This document shows positions 35,899 to 44,616 of a DNA stretch of 64,000 bases, piece after piece. The position numbers were made by a program, and so were the translations under genes. Positions within the stretch are counted from its first letter, which is position 1, and each line of letters begins with the position of its first letter. This stretch comes from an uncultured Altererythrobacter sp. (GTDB lineage: Bacteria; Pseudomonadota; Alphaproteobacteria; Sphingomonadales; Sphingomonadaceae), in contig CANLLZ010000001.1 in assembly GCA_947492235.1 (NCBI GenBank), positions 434,001 to 498,000 of the forward strand, in the 5' to 3' direction. Under the pieces are notes generated by a model, which did no database searches, was not told the origin of the DNA, and saw nothing but the letters and a program-made list of their open reading frames with translations.

Positions 35899-36705
35899 TT
35901 ACTTCGTCGGTTTCGGCGATTTGCCGCGCATCCGGCCGCGATGGGCGTCCATGTCCAGCACTTCGCCGGGGCCGTTGTCCTCGCCGTTCAGCAGGCCCAG
36001 ACGGCGGGCGACTTCTTGGTAGGCCTCTTCTTCGCCGCCCAGATCGCGGCGGAAGCGGTCTTTATCCAGCTTCTCGCCCGACTTCATATCCCACAGGCGG
36101 CAACCATCGGGGCTGATCTCGTCGGCCAGGATGACGCGGCTGTAATCGCCGTCGAAAATGCGGCCAAACTCCAGCTTGAAATCGACCAGGCGGATGTCGA
36201 TCCCGGCGAACATGCCCGCCATGAAATCGTTGATCCGGATCGCCATGCTGGCCATGTCCTGCATCTCTTCCGGGCTGGCCCAGTTGAAGCAGGCGATGTG
36301 CTCTTCCGACACCAGCGGATCGCCCAGCGCGTCGTCTTTGAAGTAATATTCGATCAGCGTGTGGGGCAGCTGGACGCCTTCTTCCAGACCCAGCCGCTTG
36401 CAGATGGAGCCGGCGGCGACATTGCGCACAACCACTTCGATCGGGATAATTTCAACCTGCCGCACCAGCTGCTCGCGCATGTTCAGGCGGCGGATGAAAT
36501 GTGTGGGGATGCCGATCTGGGCGAGGCGGGTGAACACATGCTCGCTGATGCGATTGTTGATCACGCCCTTGCCGTTGATCGTGCCCTTTTTCTCCGCATT
36601 GAACGCGGTGGCATCGTCTTTGAAATACTGGATGATCGTGCCGGGCTCGGGGCCTTCGTAAAGGATCTTGGCCTTACCTTCGTAAATCTGGCGGCGACGG
36701 GTCAT
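35899..36705 (-). CDS. purC: Phosphoribosylaminoimidazole-succinocarboxamide synthase
   Basis: 268 residues. [18 protein letters not shown], then [38 protein letters not shown] and [10 protein letters not shown] with [14 protein letters not shown] are the SAICAR synthase motifs in order. It joins CAIR and aspartate in purine synthesis. The C-terminal ~25 residues are a variable basic tail. It lies about 4 kb from purSQ on the same strand, with the M16 protease and an opposite-strand lipid kinase between. Confidence 0.96.
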   Translation of the reverse strand: MTRRRQIYEGKAKILYEGPEPGTIIQYFKDDATAFNAEKKGTINGKGVINNRISEHVFTRLAQIGIPTHFIRRLNMREQLVRQVEIIPIEVVVRNVAAGSICKRLGLEEGVQLPHTLIEYYFKDDALGDPLVSEEHIACFNWASPEEMQDMASMAIRINDFMAGMFAGIDIRLVDFKLEFGRIFDGDYSRVILADEISPDGCRLWDMKSGEKLDKDRFRRDLGGEEEAYQEVARRLGLLNGEDNGPGEVLDMDAHRGRMRGKSPKPTK

Positions 36706-36734
36706 GAAATCACCCTTGCGTAAAAGGGGAAAAA

Positions 36735-36809
36735 TGGTGCCCAGGGGCGGATTTGAACCACCGACACGGCGATTTTCAATCGCCTGCTCTACCCCTGAGC
36801 TACCCGGGC
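36735..36809 (-). tRNA. tRNA-Phe (GAA), CCA encoded
   Basis: Read on the minus strand it folds fully: acceptor GCCCGGG pairs with CCTGGGC (one G-T), the D-arm is GCTCAGGGGTAGAGC, the anticodon arm GCGAT-TGAAAATCGC has loop TTGAAAA giving anticodon GAA, and the T-arm is CGGTGGTTCAAATCCGCC. The encoded CCA is at 36737-36735. It is 75 bases long and follows yacG on the same strand. Confidence 0.97.
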
Positions 36810-36856
36810 ATTCGCTGCGGAGCCGATCCTTGAGAATCTGGAGCGGCGAGCGAGTG

Positions 36857-36887
36857 AAGCGCGCCTATGGCGAAGCACGGCGCGCTT
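36857..36887. terminator. Possible hairpin terminator downstream of yacG
   Basis: A perfect nine-base inverted repeat, aagcgcgcc at 36857-36865 and ggcgcgctt at 36879-36887, with a 13-base loop. It lies between the yacG stop and tRNA-Phe on the minus strand. There is no clear U tract, so termination is not certain. Confidence 0.4.
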
Positions 36888-36899
36888 TGCAAGGGGGAT

Positions 36900-37094
36900 T
36901 TATACACCATCCTCGTCAGAACGCGCACCGATTTCCGATGCAATCTCTTCCGGCATGGCCGGGCGGCCGGGAACGGCATAGCCATCGCCGAACCACTGGG
37001 CCAGATCGCGGTCACGGCAGCGTTGCGAGCAGAAGGGCGTATGCTCTTCGCTGCGGGGTTTTTTGCAGATCGGGCAGGGTCGGGAGCGCGTCAT
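36900..37094 (-). CDS. yacG: DNA gyrase inhibitor YacG, zinc-binding
   Basis: 64 residues from ATG 37094. Four cysteines, C7-PI-C10 and C22-SQR-C26, form the YacG zinc site (CPICKKP, FCSQRCRDRDL), and AQWFGDGYAVPG follows as usual. YacG binds GyrB and blocks DNA binding by gyrase in E. coli. The start overlaps the stop of the RNase E/G gene (ATGA). Confidence 0.93.
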   Translation of the reverse strand: MTRSRPCPICKKPRSEEHTPFCSQRCRDRDLAQWFGDGYAVPGRPAMPEEIASEIGARSDEDGV

Positions 37095-38053
37095 TGATCC
37101 ACCAATTGGGCATGGCCTGCCTCCAGGGCAAGCTTCGGATTGGTCTCTATCCGCACTTCTTTCCCGGTGCGCTGCGCCAGCTCGACCAGCCATGCTTCTT
37201 TCAGCTTGGCTTTGAGGGCAGGGTGGACACTCATCAGCAGGACCCGGCCGGTTCCTTGCGCCATTTCGGCGCGGCGCAGGGCCATGCGGGCGCAGGCACC
37301 GGTGCGCGACAGGCTCAACCTGTGCAGCAGCGAGGGCCCTTCCAGCCGCGCGACAAGTTGGACGAAGCCGAATCCGTTCATAGCCGTGCGCTCATGCGGC
37401 CAGTCGTCCAGCGCTTCGGACAGTGCTGCATCGACGGCTTTCCGGCCCGCCTTGTCGGGGATGGTCGGGAAATCGATGCCGATCGAGCCACCAAGGTCGA
37501 ACCATTGCAGAGCCCGCGCAATGGAGGGGATGGCGGCCAGCGACAATTCGCGCGGGGTTCCTTCGCCGTCCACATCGATCAGGGTCATCGCGGGCGTGGT
37601 GCTGACGATGATGCTGCCGCCGGGAAAGTCCAGCGTGCGTATGGCTGCCGAGTCCCACACATCTTCCCACAGGCCGGCGGGGAAGCGCCGCACGATTGTT
37701 CCCGTGTCGATGACCGTTTCGGGCGGGATATGCGGATTGTCATCGCCGAAATAGCGAGCCTGCGCACGCTTCAGGCGGCCCTGTTCGGCGATCTGCTCGC
37801 GGGTGATGATGAGGCGGACCTGGCTGCCCTCTGAGGCATCGCGGGGCAGACCGTCGGCATTGATTTCAGTCCCCCGCTCGCTGACGCAGAGCGCGCGGGA
37901 AGAGCCTGTTTTGCGCGAGACGATTTTCGCCATCAGGATGGTGCGGGCGCACTCCTTCCCGATCCAGAACATCCGTGCGGCGAGTGCTCGGTCGTTTTCG
38001 ATCAGCAAGGCGCGCGTTTCGCCGATGCCTTCCTCGACCAGCCACTCAGCCAA
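37091..38053 (-). CDS. Ribonuclease E/G-type protein, short form
   Basis: 320 residues with a TTG start (MAEWLVEEGIGETRALLIEN) that overlaps maf by eight bases. The S1-like segment and the RNase E/G core are recognisable: FPGGSIIVSTTPAMTLIDVDGEG holds catalytic aspartate (cf. GGYLVINPTEALVSIDVNSG in Rng), and GSIGIDFPTIPDKAGRKAV follows, where the family has GGIIVIDFIDM. The second catalytic Asp equivalent is present in IDF. It lacks the C-terminal scaffold and the Zn-link of RNase E. It likely trims RNA, possibly rRNA or tRNA. It forms a coupled string maf, this gene, yacG. Confidence 0.85.
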   Translation of the reverse strand: MAEWLVEEGIGETRALLIENDRALAARMFWIGKECARTILMAKIVSRKTGSSRALCVSERGTEINADGLPRDASEGSQVRLIITREQIAEQGRLKRAQARYFGDDNPHIPPETVIDTGTIVRRFPAGLWEDVWDSAAIRTLDFPGGSIIVSTTPAMTLIDVDGEGTPRELSLAAIPSIARALQWFDLGGSIGIDFPTIPDKAGRKAVDAALSEALDDWPHERTAMNGFGFVQLVARLEGPSLLHRLSLSRTGACARMALRRAEMAQGTGRVLLMSVHPALKAKLKEAWLVELAQRTGKEVRIETNPKLALEAGHAQLVDQ

Positions 38054-38627
38054 GACGAAACCCTGCCGCCTTCAGTAGCGCGCGCGTTTCGAACAGCGGC
38101 AATCCGACCACGCTGGAATGGCTGCCCTGTATCCATGAAATCAGACCCTCGGCAGAGCCCTGAATGGCGTATCCGCCTGCCTTGCCGTCCCACTCGCCGC
38201 CCGCCAGATAGGCGTCCAGCTCTTCGGCGCTCAGGCGTTTGAATTTGACCTGCGTAGTGCTCAGCTTCTCGCGCATCACGCCATCGGGTGCACGCAGGGC
38301 AATGGCGGAGAGCACTGTATGTCGTCGTCCCGACAGCAATTCGAGGCACCGGCGCGCCGTCGCCTCGTCCTCGGCCTTGGGCAAGATGCGGCGACCGGCG
38401 GCAACGACCGTATCGCCCGCCAGCACATAGGCGTCAGCAGAAGCTGCCGCCTCCGCCTTCTCGCGCGCCATGCGCACGGTGTAATCGCGCGGAAGCTCGT
38501 CCTTTGCAGGCGTCTCGTCGATATCGGCAGGGGCGATGGCGTCGGGCTCCACACCCAGACGCGCGATCAGCTCGCGGCGTCTCGGGCTGGCCGAGGCAAG
38601 AATGAGTTTTTGTGATGAGCCCGTCAT
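38046..38627 (-). CDS. maf: Maf family nucleoside triphosphate pyrophosphatase
   Basis: 193 residues. LILASASPRRRELIARLG is the Maf signature, followed by VLAGDTVVAAGRRILPKAED and GKAGGYAIQGSAEGLISWIQGS, with SVVGLPLFET near the end. Maf proteins hydrolyse non-canonical or modified nucleotides such as dTTP/UTP, m5UTP or pseudo-UTP, and are linked to septum control. Forty bases separate it from infA upstream, and it overlaps the RNase E/G gene downstream. Confidence 0.95.
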   Translation of the reverse strand: MTGSSQKLILASASPRRRELIARLGVEPDAIAPADIDETPAKDELPRDYTVRMAREKAEAAASADAYVLAGDTVVAAGRRILPKAEDEATARRCLELLSGRRHTVLSAIALRAPDGVMREKLSTTQVKFKRLSAEELDAYLAGGEWDGKAGGYAIQGSAEGLISWIQGSHSSVVGLPLFETRALLKAAGFRLG

Positions 38628-38667
38628 TGCTGAGCCCGGTCAGGGCCAACCCTTAGGAACCGGGCCC

Positions 38668-38940
38668 TCAGGAACCGGGGCCGGGGCCCTGTGCTGCGTT
38701 CTGGCCCGGACCGCCGCGGCCCGGCATGAAACGATAGGTGATCCGGCCCTTGGTCAGATCGTAAGGCGTCAGTTCGACCAGAACCTCGTCCCCCACCAGC
38801 ACGCGGATGCGGTTCTTGCGCATTTTGCCGGCGGTGTGGCCAATAATCTTGTGCTCGTTTTCCAGCTCGACCCGAAACATCGCGTTAGGTAGCAGCTCGA
38901 TAATCTTGCCGCGCATTTCGAGGAGTTCTTCTTTGGCCAT
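38668..38940 (-). CDS. infA: Translation initiation factor IF-1 with C-terminal extension
   Basis: 90 residues. The first ~72 match IF-1 along the full OB fold ([54 protein letters not shown]). The tail [19 protein letters not shown] is an extra low-complexity stretch; the usual IF-1 has 72 residues and sphingomonad versions tend to carry a shorter Gly/Pro tail. IF-1 closes the ribosomal A site in initiation. In other alphaproteobacteria infA is also followed by maf. Confidence 0.95.
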   Translation of the reverse strand: MAKEELLEMRGKIIELLPNAMFRVELENEHKIIGHTAGKMRKNRIRVLVGDEVLVELTPYDLTKGRITYRFMPGRGGPGQNAAQGPGPGS

Positions 38941-39096
38941 GTAATTCCATCAGTTCTTGTGTGTGCACGCCAGCACGGCGTGTTCGAGCGCGCCCCATAG
39001 CGTCAGGACGGTAAAAAGAAAAGCTTTGGCAGCAGGAGAGGTTCCCGCGTCGCCCTTGCGGGCAGGCCGGTGTCTAGGCGGTAACCGGACCCGCTG

Positions 39097-39906
39097 TCAG
39101 TGCAGCGAGCAGGACGGGAACATCAGCGAAGCGAGGCCTTCGGGCGCAAATTTGGTCCATTCGCCCTCTTCCTGTGCCAGACGGTCGGCAATGGCGAACA
39201 CCGCAGCCGGGTTCACGCCGAGGCCGCAATGGCTGGCGATGACTTCGATATTCTCCGTCTCCGGCCCAGCCTCCTGAATCGATCCGCGCCAGTGCACCAC
39301 GCCATCGGTCTTGGTCAGGATCGAAGTGGTGGGCACGGGCGGTGCCTCTGCCAGCGACTGGAAACGGCCATCCTTCATCGGCTCCGGTTCGCGCCCATTG
39401 AGCCATTCGAACAGCCGCGCTGCATTGGTGTGGTTCCGGTCGTCGGAAATCGGGCTGCCCAGCGAGATGACCTGCCGCACCTTTTCCGGCGCCTGCTTGG
39501 CCAATTCGCGGGCAAACACACCGCCCAGGCTCCAGCCGACAATGGAAATCTTGCGACCCGTGCGTCCGTACAATTCGTCGATGCAGTCCATCATCGCTGC
39601 GACGCGGGCATTGTCCACGCGGACATTGCGGCCCAGATTCCAGCCCACCGCATCATAGCCCAGATCACTGAGCAAAGAGCGCAGGGGGCGGGTGGAGCTA
39701 TCACCGGCCATAAAGCCTGGCAGGACGAGCACGCCGTGGCCGTCGCCCTTCTTCAGCGTGGTGAGAAGCGGGCGCAGGGCGTAAAACGTAGCCAGCTCGC
39801 TCAGCGCGCGGCCTGGTTCGGCGAGCGCAAGGAAGCGCGACGGGGGACGAGGGGGCATTGCGGGCCGGGTAGTGGCGGCATCTGCCATTGCTGCTTGTGT
39901 GCTCAT
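39097..39906 (-). CDS. Alpha/beta hydrolase next to WS/DGAT
   Basis: 269 residues. HGVLVLPGFMAGDSS (oxyanion region) and the nucleophile elbow VGWSLGGVFA (Ser126) are clear. DDRNHTNAARLFEWL and the late ASHCGLGVNP supply the likely His. The N-terminal tail is Ala/Pro-rich. It starts 15 bases downstream of the acyltransferase gene on the same strand, so a lipase or esterase role in wax or triacylglycerol turnover is a fair inference. Confidence 0.82.
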   Translation of the reverse strand: MSTQAAMADAATTRPAMPPRPPSRFLALAEPGRALSELATFYALRPLLTTLKKGDGHGVLVLPGFMAGDSSTRPLRSLLSDLGYDAVGWNLGRNVRVDNARVAAMMDCIDELYGRTGRKISIVGWSLGGVFARELAKQAPEKVRQVISLGSPISDDRNHTNAARLFEWLNGREPEPMKDGRFQSLAEAPPVPTTSILTKTDGVVHWRGSIQEAGPETENIEVIASHCGLGVNPAAVFAIADRLAQEEGEWTKFAPEGLASLMFPSCSLH

Positions 39907-39921
39907 GTTCCTGCGTCCCTG

Positions 39922-41550
39922 TTACTTTGTTTTCGTTTTTGTTGTTTTCTTCGCGCGCGGTTTCGCAGCGCTCGCTTTCTTTGCGGGCGCTTTGCGCGTC
40001 GTCCCTGTCTTGGCAGGAGCGCGCTTCGACGCAGCTTTCGCCGTGCCGGTTTCGGCCTTTTTTACCGTTCTCTTTACCGGTTTAGCACCCGCGCTATTTT
40101 TGGAGCCTGAACGCGCCGCGCCTTTGGCCGCTTCTGCAGCAGCCAGATCGCGCAATTCCTCGAAGCTTTCGCGAATGCATTCGATATAGAAATCGGGATC
40201 GGGCAGCAGATCGCGGCAGGCGGTAAAGCTGATCGTGGCTTCGTCGACATAGGACTGGACCACATGGCCAAGCCCCATGCCATCGGTGAGGCACACGAGC
40301 CCCATCTGGCTCTCCAGCCTTGCACCGGTGGAATAGATCGGGACGGGCGGGCCCGGGACGTTTGTAACGACCGTGGAGAAAGGCTGTTTCACGCGTTCTG
40401 CCAGACCCAGCTCGGTATAGAGCCGGGCACCCAGCGACATGAACAGGGCGGGGCTGACCTTGCTGATCTCGGTCATGTTGCGCGCGCCCATCGCGTCGGT
40501 CATCGCTTTGGAGTTGACCGTCTGCGCATGGACAAATTCGAGCCGCTCCTTGTGGTCGGCGATGTGCGTGCCGAGCGGCGCGACCATCGCGGCGACCTGA
40601 TTGCCCATATCGCCTTTCTCGTCCTTCTCGCGGACGGAAATCGGGGCCATCGCTGTCAGCGTTGCCTTGGGCAGATCATCCTTGGCTGTCAGATATTTGT
40701 TCAGCGCGCCTCCGACGATGGCAAGGAACACATCGTTGACTTTGCAGCCCGGCGAAAGGGCCCGGATCGCCTTGATATCGGCCAGCGGGACGCTCATCCC
40801 CTGAATGACGCGGTGCGGCGAGATCTTGCGGTTGAAGCGGCTGCGCGGGGCGACGAGATTGGTCGACACCTCGAAATCCCGTTTGGCGAGGCCCTTGACG
40901 GCATTGGCCAGTCCGGGGGCGGCCTTTGCCGCCACTTCCAGCTGCTTCATCGGGTTGGTCAGCGCGTTGAAATAGCTCTTTCCCAGCAGTTCCGCCGCAT
41001 TGGGGATCTTTTCCGGCTGCCAGTCATCGGGCGCGTTCGGAGGAGGTGCGTTGGGATCGAGCGTGTGCGTAGCCTCCAGCAGATCGACCCCGCTCATCCC
41101 GTCGATGGCGGCGTGGTGCACCTTGGTCACAAGGGCGTAGCTGCCGGGAGGAACGCCTTCGACATTCTCCAGTCCCTCAATGACAGTGAATTCCCACGGA
41201 GGACGCGTCAGATCGAGGGGGCGGGCAAAGATGCGGGCGGCCTGAATGCACAATTGTCGCCAGTCACCCGGTTTCGGCAAGGCCAGATGGCGGACGTGAT
41301 ATTCCAGATCGAAATCGGGATCCTCGACCCAATAGGGATAATCCAGATCGAAGGGCACGCGGACGAGACGCTGACGGATCGTCTTGCTCAATTGCATCCG
41401 GCTTTCGATAAAGCTCAGAATATCCTTGAAACGGACGAACCCGCCGGGTGCAGTTTCCGGATTATATACAAGGATTGAGCCGATATGCATCGGCGAGTTG
41501 CGGGTTTCCATCGCAACGAAGCTGGCATCCATGCCCTGAAGCTGGCGCAA
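39922..41550 (-). CDS. Wax ester synthase/diacylglycerol acyltransferase (WS/DGAT) with H1-like tail
   Basis: 542 residues from TTG 41550, with gggagga five bases upstream and start MRQLQGMDASF, the usual head of the family. The active site HHAAIDG (HHxxxDG) is at 145-151 and NVPGPPVPIYSTGA lies in the C-terminal domain. The enzyme makes wax esters or triacylglycerol from acyl-CoA. The last ~65 residues are a Lys/Ala/Pro/Thr tail like histone H1 (KKASAAKPRAKKTTKTKTK), which is not part of the normal enzyme. An alpha/beta hydrolase gene follows 15 bases later. Confidence 0.93.
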   Translation of the reverse strand: MRQLQGMDASFVAMETRNSPMHIGSILVYNPETAPGGFVRFKDILSFIESRMQLSKTIRQRLVRVPFDLDYPYWVEDPDFDLEYHVRHLALPKPGDWRQLCIQAARIFARPLDLTRPPWEFTVIEGLENVEGVPPGSYALVTKVHHAAIDGMSGVDLLEATHTLDPNAPPPNAPDDWQPEKIPNAAELLGKSYFNALTNPMKQLEVAAKAAPGLANAVKGLAKRDFEVSTNLVAPRSRFNRKISPHRVIQGMSVPLADIKAIRALSPGCKVNDVFLAIVGGALNKYLTAKDDLPKATLTAMAPISVREKDEKGDMGNQVAAMVAPLGTHIADHKERLEFVHAQTVNSKAMTDAMGARNMTEISKVSPALFMSLGARLYTELGLAERVKQPFSTVVTNVPGPPVPIYSTGARLESQMGLVCLTDGMGLGHVVQSYVDEATISFTACRDLLPDPDFYIECIRESFEELRDLAAAEAAKGAARSGSKNSAGAKPVKRTVKKAETGTAKAASKRAPAKTGTTRKAPAKKASAAKPRAKKTTKTKTK

Positions 41551-41761
41551 ATAGTTCCTCCCACATGGCCTGCTTTTGCAGGTCCCCCGGAACTGCCTAA
41601 CAGCCAAAAGGCTACCGTCAAGTTACAGGGGGCACGCCTTACGCGCACGGAAACTGCGCAATTCTGCGACAATGCGACACAAAGACCAGTCTTGAATGCG
41701 CCCCGATCCTGGCCCATTTGTCCGCGTGGATGGGGATCCTGAAGCGTTAGAGACTTATGCG

Positions 41762-44554
41762 ATGGCCCGTCTTTACCCGAATGCTCGTTCCACGATTATT
41801 GTCGGTCTGCCACTGGTCGCGCTTACGCTGACCTTGCCCGCCGCGCCGCTGGCCGCGCAGGAGGGGCTCGATACCACCGGGCTGGACCCCGTCACCGGTG
41901 AAATCGTGGTGATGGCCCCGCGCCTTCCGGGCCAGGTCGATACCGATGTGCCCCCTCTGATCGAGCTGGATGAAGAAGACATTCTCGCTTTCGGTGCCGG
42001 TTCTGTGGGTGAACTCGTCGCCCAGCTGGAGCCTTCTTCCGGTTCGGCCCGTGGGCGCGGCGGCGGCGGACGGCCGGTGTTTCTCATCAACGGCATCCGC
42101 GTTGCGTCTTTCCGCGAGTTCTTCTCCTATCCGCCCGAAGCGATCCGCAAGGTCGAGGTGCTGCCCGAGGAAGTCGCCCAGCGCTTTGGCTTTCCGCCTG
42201 ATCGCCGCGTGATCAATTTCCTGCTCCAGCCCGACTATGCCAGCCGCGAGATCGAGGTCGAGTTTGAAGGCCCGGACCGGGGCGGATATTTCGTCACCGA
42301 ACAGGAATTCACCTTCCTGCGGATTGCGGAGAGCGGCCGCCTCAACCTCAATGTGGAGCATCAGGATACCAGCCTGCTGACCGAGGCCGAGCGCGATATC
42401 ATCCAGACCGATGATAGCATTCCCGATGTCGCGACGGATCCCGATCCGGCGGCGGCGCGCAGTCTGGTGGCCGACAGCCGCCAGTTCGAGGGCACGCTTA
42501 ACTGGGCGACCACCGATCTGGACAGCGGTTCCTCCACCAGCCTGAGTGCCAGTTTCGAGCATGAAAACAGGCGCGCCCTCTCGGGTCTCGATGCGGCTTT
42601 CCTGACTGCGCCGGACGGCAGCACAGCGCTCAGGACGTTCAATGCGGACGATCCGCTGACCCGGCGCATCAACAGCGATACGGTGAGCCTCGCGGGAAGC
42701 TATGCGCGGCCCGTGGGCGGCTGGCAGTTCACTTCCACGCTGGACGCCAGTGTGGACGATACGCGCACGCGCATCGATCAGCAGGCGGATACCAGCGCGC
42801 TCGAGGCAGCAGCGCTGGCGGGCGCGCTGGCGCTCGACGGCTCCCTGCCGGTTCTGGGCGAGAGCGGTTTCGATGAAGCGAAGTCGCGGGTCTACGATGT
42901 CAGCGGTAAGGTCACTCTTCGCGGAAATCCGATCTTCCTGCCGGCCGGTGATGTGGGTGTGACCTTCGATCTGGGCTATGACTGGTCGCGCATCGAAAGC
43001 AGCGATACTCGCAGCCTGACGAACACCCAGCTGACGCGCGGGCTGACTTCGGGAGGCATCAATGTGGCAGTGCCGCTGACCAGCAGGCGGGATGATTTTA
43101 TGGCCGCGCTGGGCGATTTTTCGGCGAATTTTCAGGGCCGCATCGATCACTTCTCGGATTTCGGCACGCTGTATGAATGGAGCGCGGGCCTGACTTGGGA
43201 GCCGGTTGACCGTCTGACGCTGTCGGCCACCTATGTCGATGCCGAAGCCGCGCCCACGCTGTCGCAGCTGGGCGATCCGCTGACCACATCGTTCAACGTC
43301 CCGATTTTCGATCTGACGCGCGGCGAGACAGCGCTGGTGACAGTCACCGACGGAGGCAATGCCGCGCTGCCATCGGAAAGCCAGTCGGACTGGAAATTCA
43401 GCGCCAACTGGAAGCTGCCGACCAAGGCCGATATGCGTCTGAATGTCGATTATATCGACAACACTTCGCGCAATGTCACTTCGGGCTTTCCCGCGCTGAC
43501 ACCGGCACTGGAGGCAGCCTTTCCGGACCGTGTGACCCGCGCTGCGGATGGCCGTTTGCTGGCGCTCGACACCCGTCCGCTTGCCTATGACGAAACCAAT
43601 GCCCGCCGTGTGGTGATAGGCCTGACGATGCGCGGCCAGATCGGCGAGCGGACCGAGCGGGGCGGGAGGCCCGGTGGCGGTCCGCCGGGCAGCGGCCGCC
43701 CTGGTTCCGGGCGACCCGCAGGCGGACCTCCGCCGGGGGGCGCTGGCAATGGACCGCCATCGGATGCAGCTGCAGGGCAGGTTCCTGCAGAACGCCGCGC
43801 GCAATTCCGGGCGACGCGCGAGCGGTTCTGCACAACGCCGGAGGGCGAAGCGCCCGACCTGACCGGGGTGCCTGAACCGATGCTGGCGCGGTTGCGCGGG
43901 CCAGATGGTGAGATCGATCCCGCTCGGCTTGCGCAGGCGCGCGAGCGGCTATGCTCGGGCGACGGTCCGCCGGGTAATTCTGCGTCCGGTCCGCCACCGC
44001 AACAGGCATCGCAGGGTGCTCCCGCAGCGCGTGGCGACCCCAGTCCGGCGGCGTTTCTCGGGCGCGGTGGCCCGCAGCGGCCCCGATATTTCGTCAATCT
44101 CAGCCATACGATCGAGCTGGAAGACACCATTCTGGTCGCGCAGGGCGTGCCGGTGCTCGACCAGCTGGATGGCGATGCCACGGCTACGTTCGGCCTCGCC
44201 CGGCACAGTTCGCGTCTCGAGGCCGGCCTGTTCTTTGGCGGAGCGGGCCTGCGGGTCTCGGGCCGGTATCTGGGCAAGGCCAATCTGTCGGGCAGCGGCC
44301 TGCCGGGCAGCAGCGACCTGTTCATCGACGATTTGGCGACGATCGACCTGCGCGTCTTTGCCGATCTGGGCCGCCTTCTGGATAAAGAGGACGGGCCTCT
44401 GAAGGGCCTGCGCCTCAGCTTCCGAGCGGACAATGTGTTCGACGGACGGCGCATCGTGCGCGACCAGACCGGCGCGATCCCGCTGCGGTTCCAGCCCCTT
44501 CTGGTCGATCCCACCGGCCGCTATGTCGGGATCGATATCCGCAAGCTGTTCTGA
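41762..44554 (+). CDS. TonB-dependent receptor-like outer membrane protein with Gly/Pro-rich insertion
   Basis: 930 residues from ATG 41762. Signal peptide: MARLYPNARSTIIVGLPLVA ... PAAPLAAQ. A plug domain follows (FGAGSVGELVAQLEP, PVFLINGIRVASFREF, YPPEAIRKVEVLPEEVAQRF, INFLLQPDYA). The rest is a beta-barrel of aromatic-ended strands finishing ...GRYVGIDIRKLF. A segment of about 140 residues near 630-775 breaks the barrel: a Gly/Pro/Arg-rich stretch, then a helical part with two Cys (RERFCTTPEG and RERLCSGDG). It may be an exposed loop. No classical TonB box is obvious. The substrate is unknown. Confidence 0.8.
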   Translation: MARLYPNARSTIIVGLPLVALTLTLPAAPLAAQEGLDTTGLDPVTGEIVVMAPRLPGQVDTDVPPLIELDEEDILAFGAGSVGELVAQLEPSSGSARGRGGGGRPVFLINGIRVASFREFFSYPPEAIRKVEVLPEEVAQRFGFPPDRRVINFLLQPDYASREIEVEFEGPDRGGYFVTEQEFTFLRIAESGRLNLNVEHQDTSLLTEAERDIIQTDDSIPDVATDPDPAAARSLVADSRQFEGTLNWATTDLDSGSSTSLSASFEHENRRALSGLDAAFLTAPDGSTALRTFNADDPLTRRINSDTVSLAGSYARPVGGWQFTSTLDASVDDTRTRIDQQADTSALEAAALAGALALDGSLPVLGESGFDEAKSRVYDVSGKVTLRGNPIFLPAGDVGVTFDLGYDWSRIESSDTRSLTNTQLTRGLTSGGINVAVPLTSRRDDFMAALGDFSANFQGRIDHFSDFGTLYEWSAGLTWEPVDRLTLSATYVDAEAAPTLSQLGDPLTTSFNVPIFDLTRGETALVTVTDGGNAALPSESQSDWKFSANWKLPTKADMRLNVDYIDNTSRNVTSGFPALTPALEAAFPDRVTRAADGRLLALDTRPLAYDETNARRVVIGLTMRGQIGERTERGGRPGGGPPGSGRPGSGRPAGGPPPGGAGNGPPSDAAAGQVPAERRAQFRATRERFCTTPEGEAPDLTGVPEPMLARLRGPDGEIDPARLAQARERLCSGDGPPGNSASGPPPQQASQGAPAARGDPSPAAFLGRGGPQRPRYFVNLSHTIELEDTILVAQGVPVLDQLDGDATATFGLARHSSRLEAGLFFGGAGLRVSGRYLGKANLSGSGLPGSSDLFIDDLATIDLRVFADLGRLLDKEDGPLKGLRLSFRADNVFDGRRIVRDQTGAIPLRFQPLLVDPTGRYVGIDIRKLF

Positions 44555-44564
44555 CGAAAGCGAG

Positions 44565-44591
44565 AAGGCCCGCCGGGGAAAGGCGGGCCTT
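44565..44591. terminator. Convergent hairpin terminator
   Basis: Ten-base perfect stem aaggcccgcc (44565-44574) and ggcgggcctt (44582-44591) with loop ggggaaa, starting 11 bases after the TonB receptor stop and before the heme peroxidase stop. It can serve both convergent genes. Confidence 0.75.
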
Positions 44592-44616
44592 CATGCCTTG
44601 ATGCCATTGGCAAATC

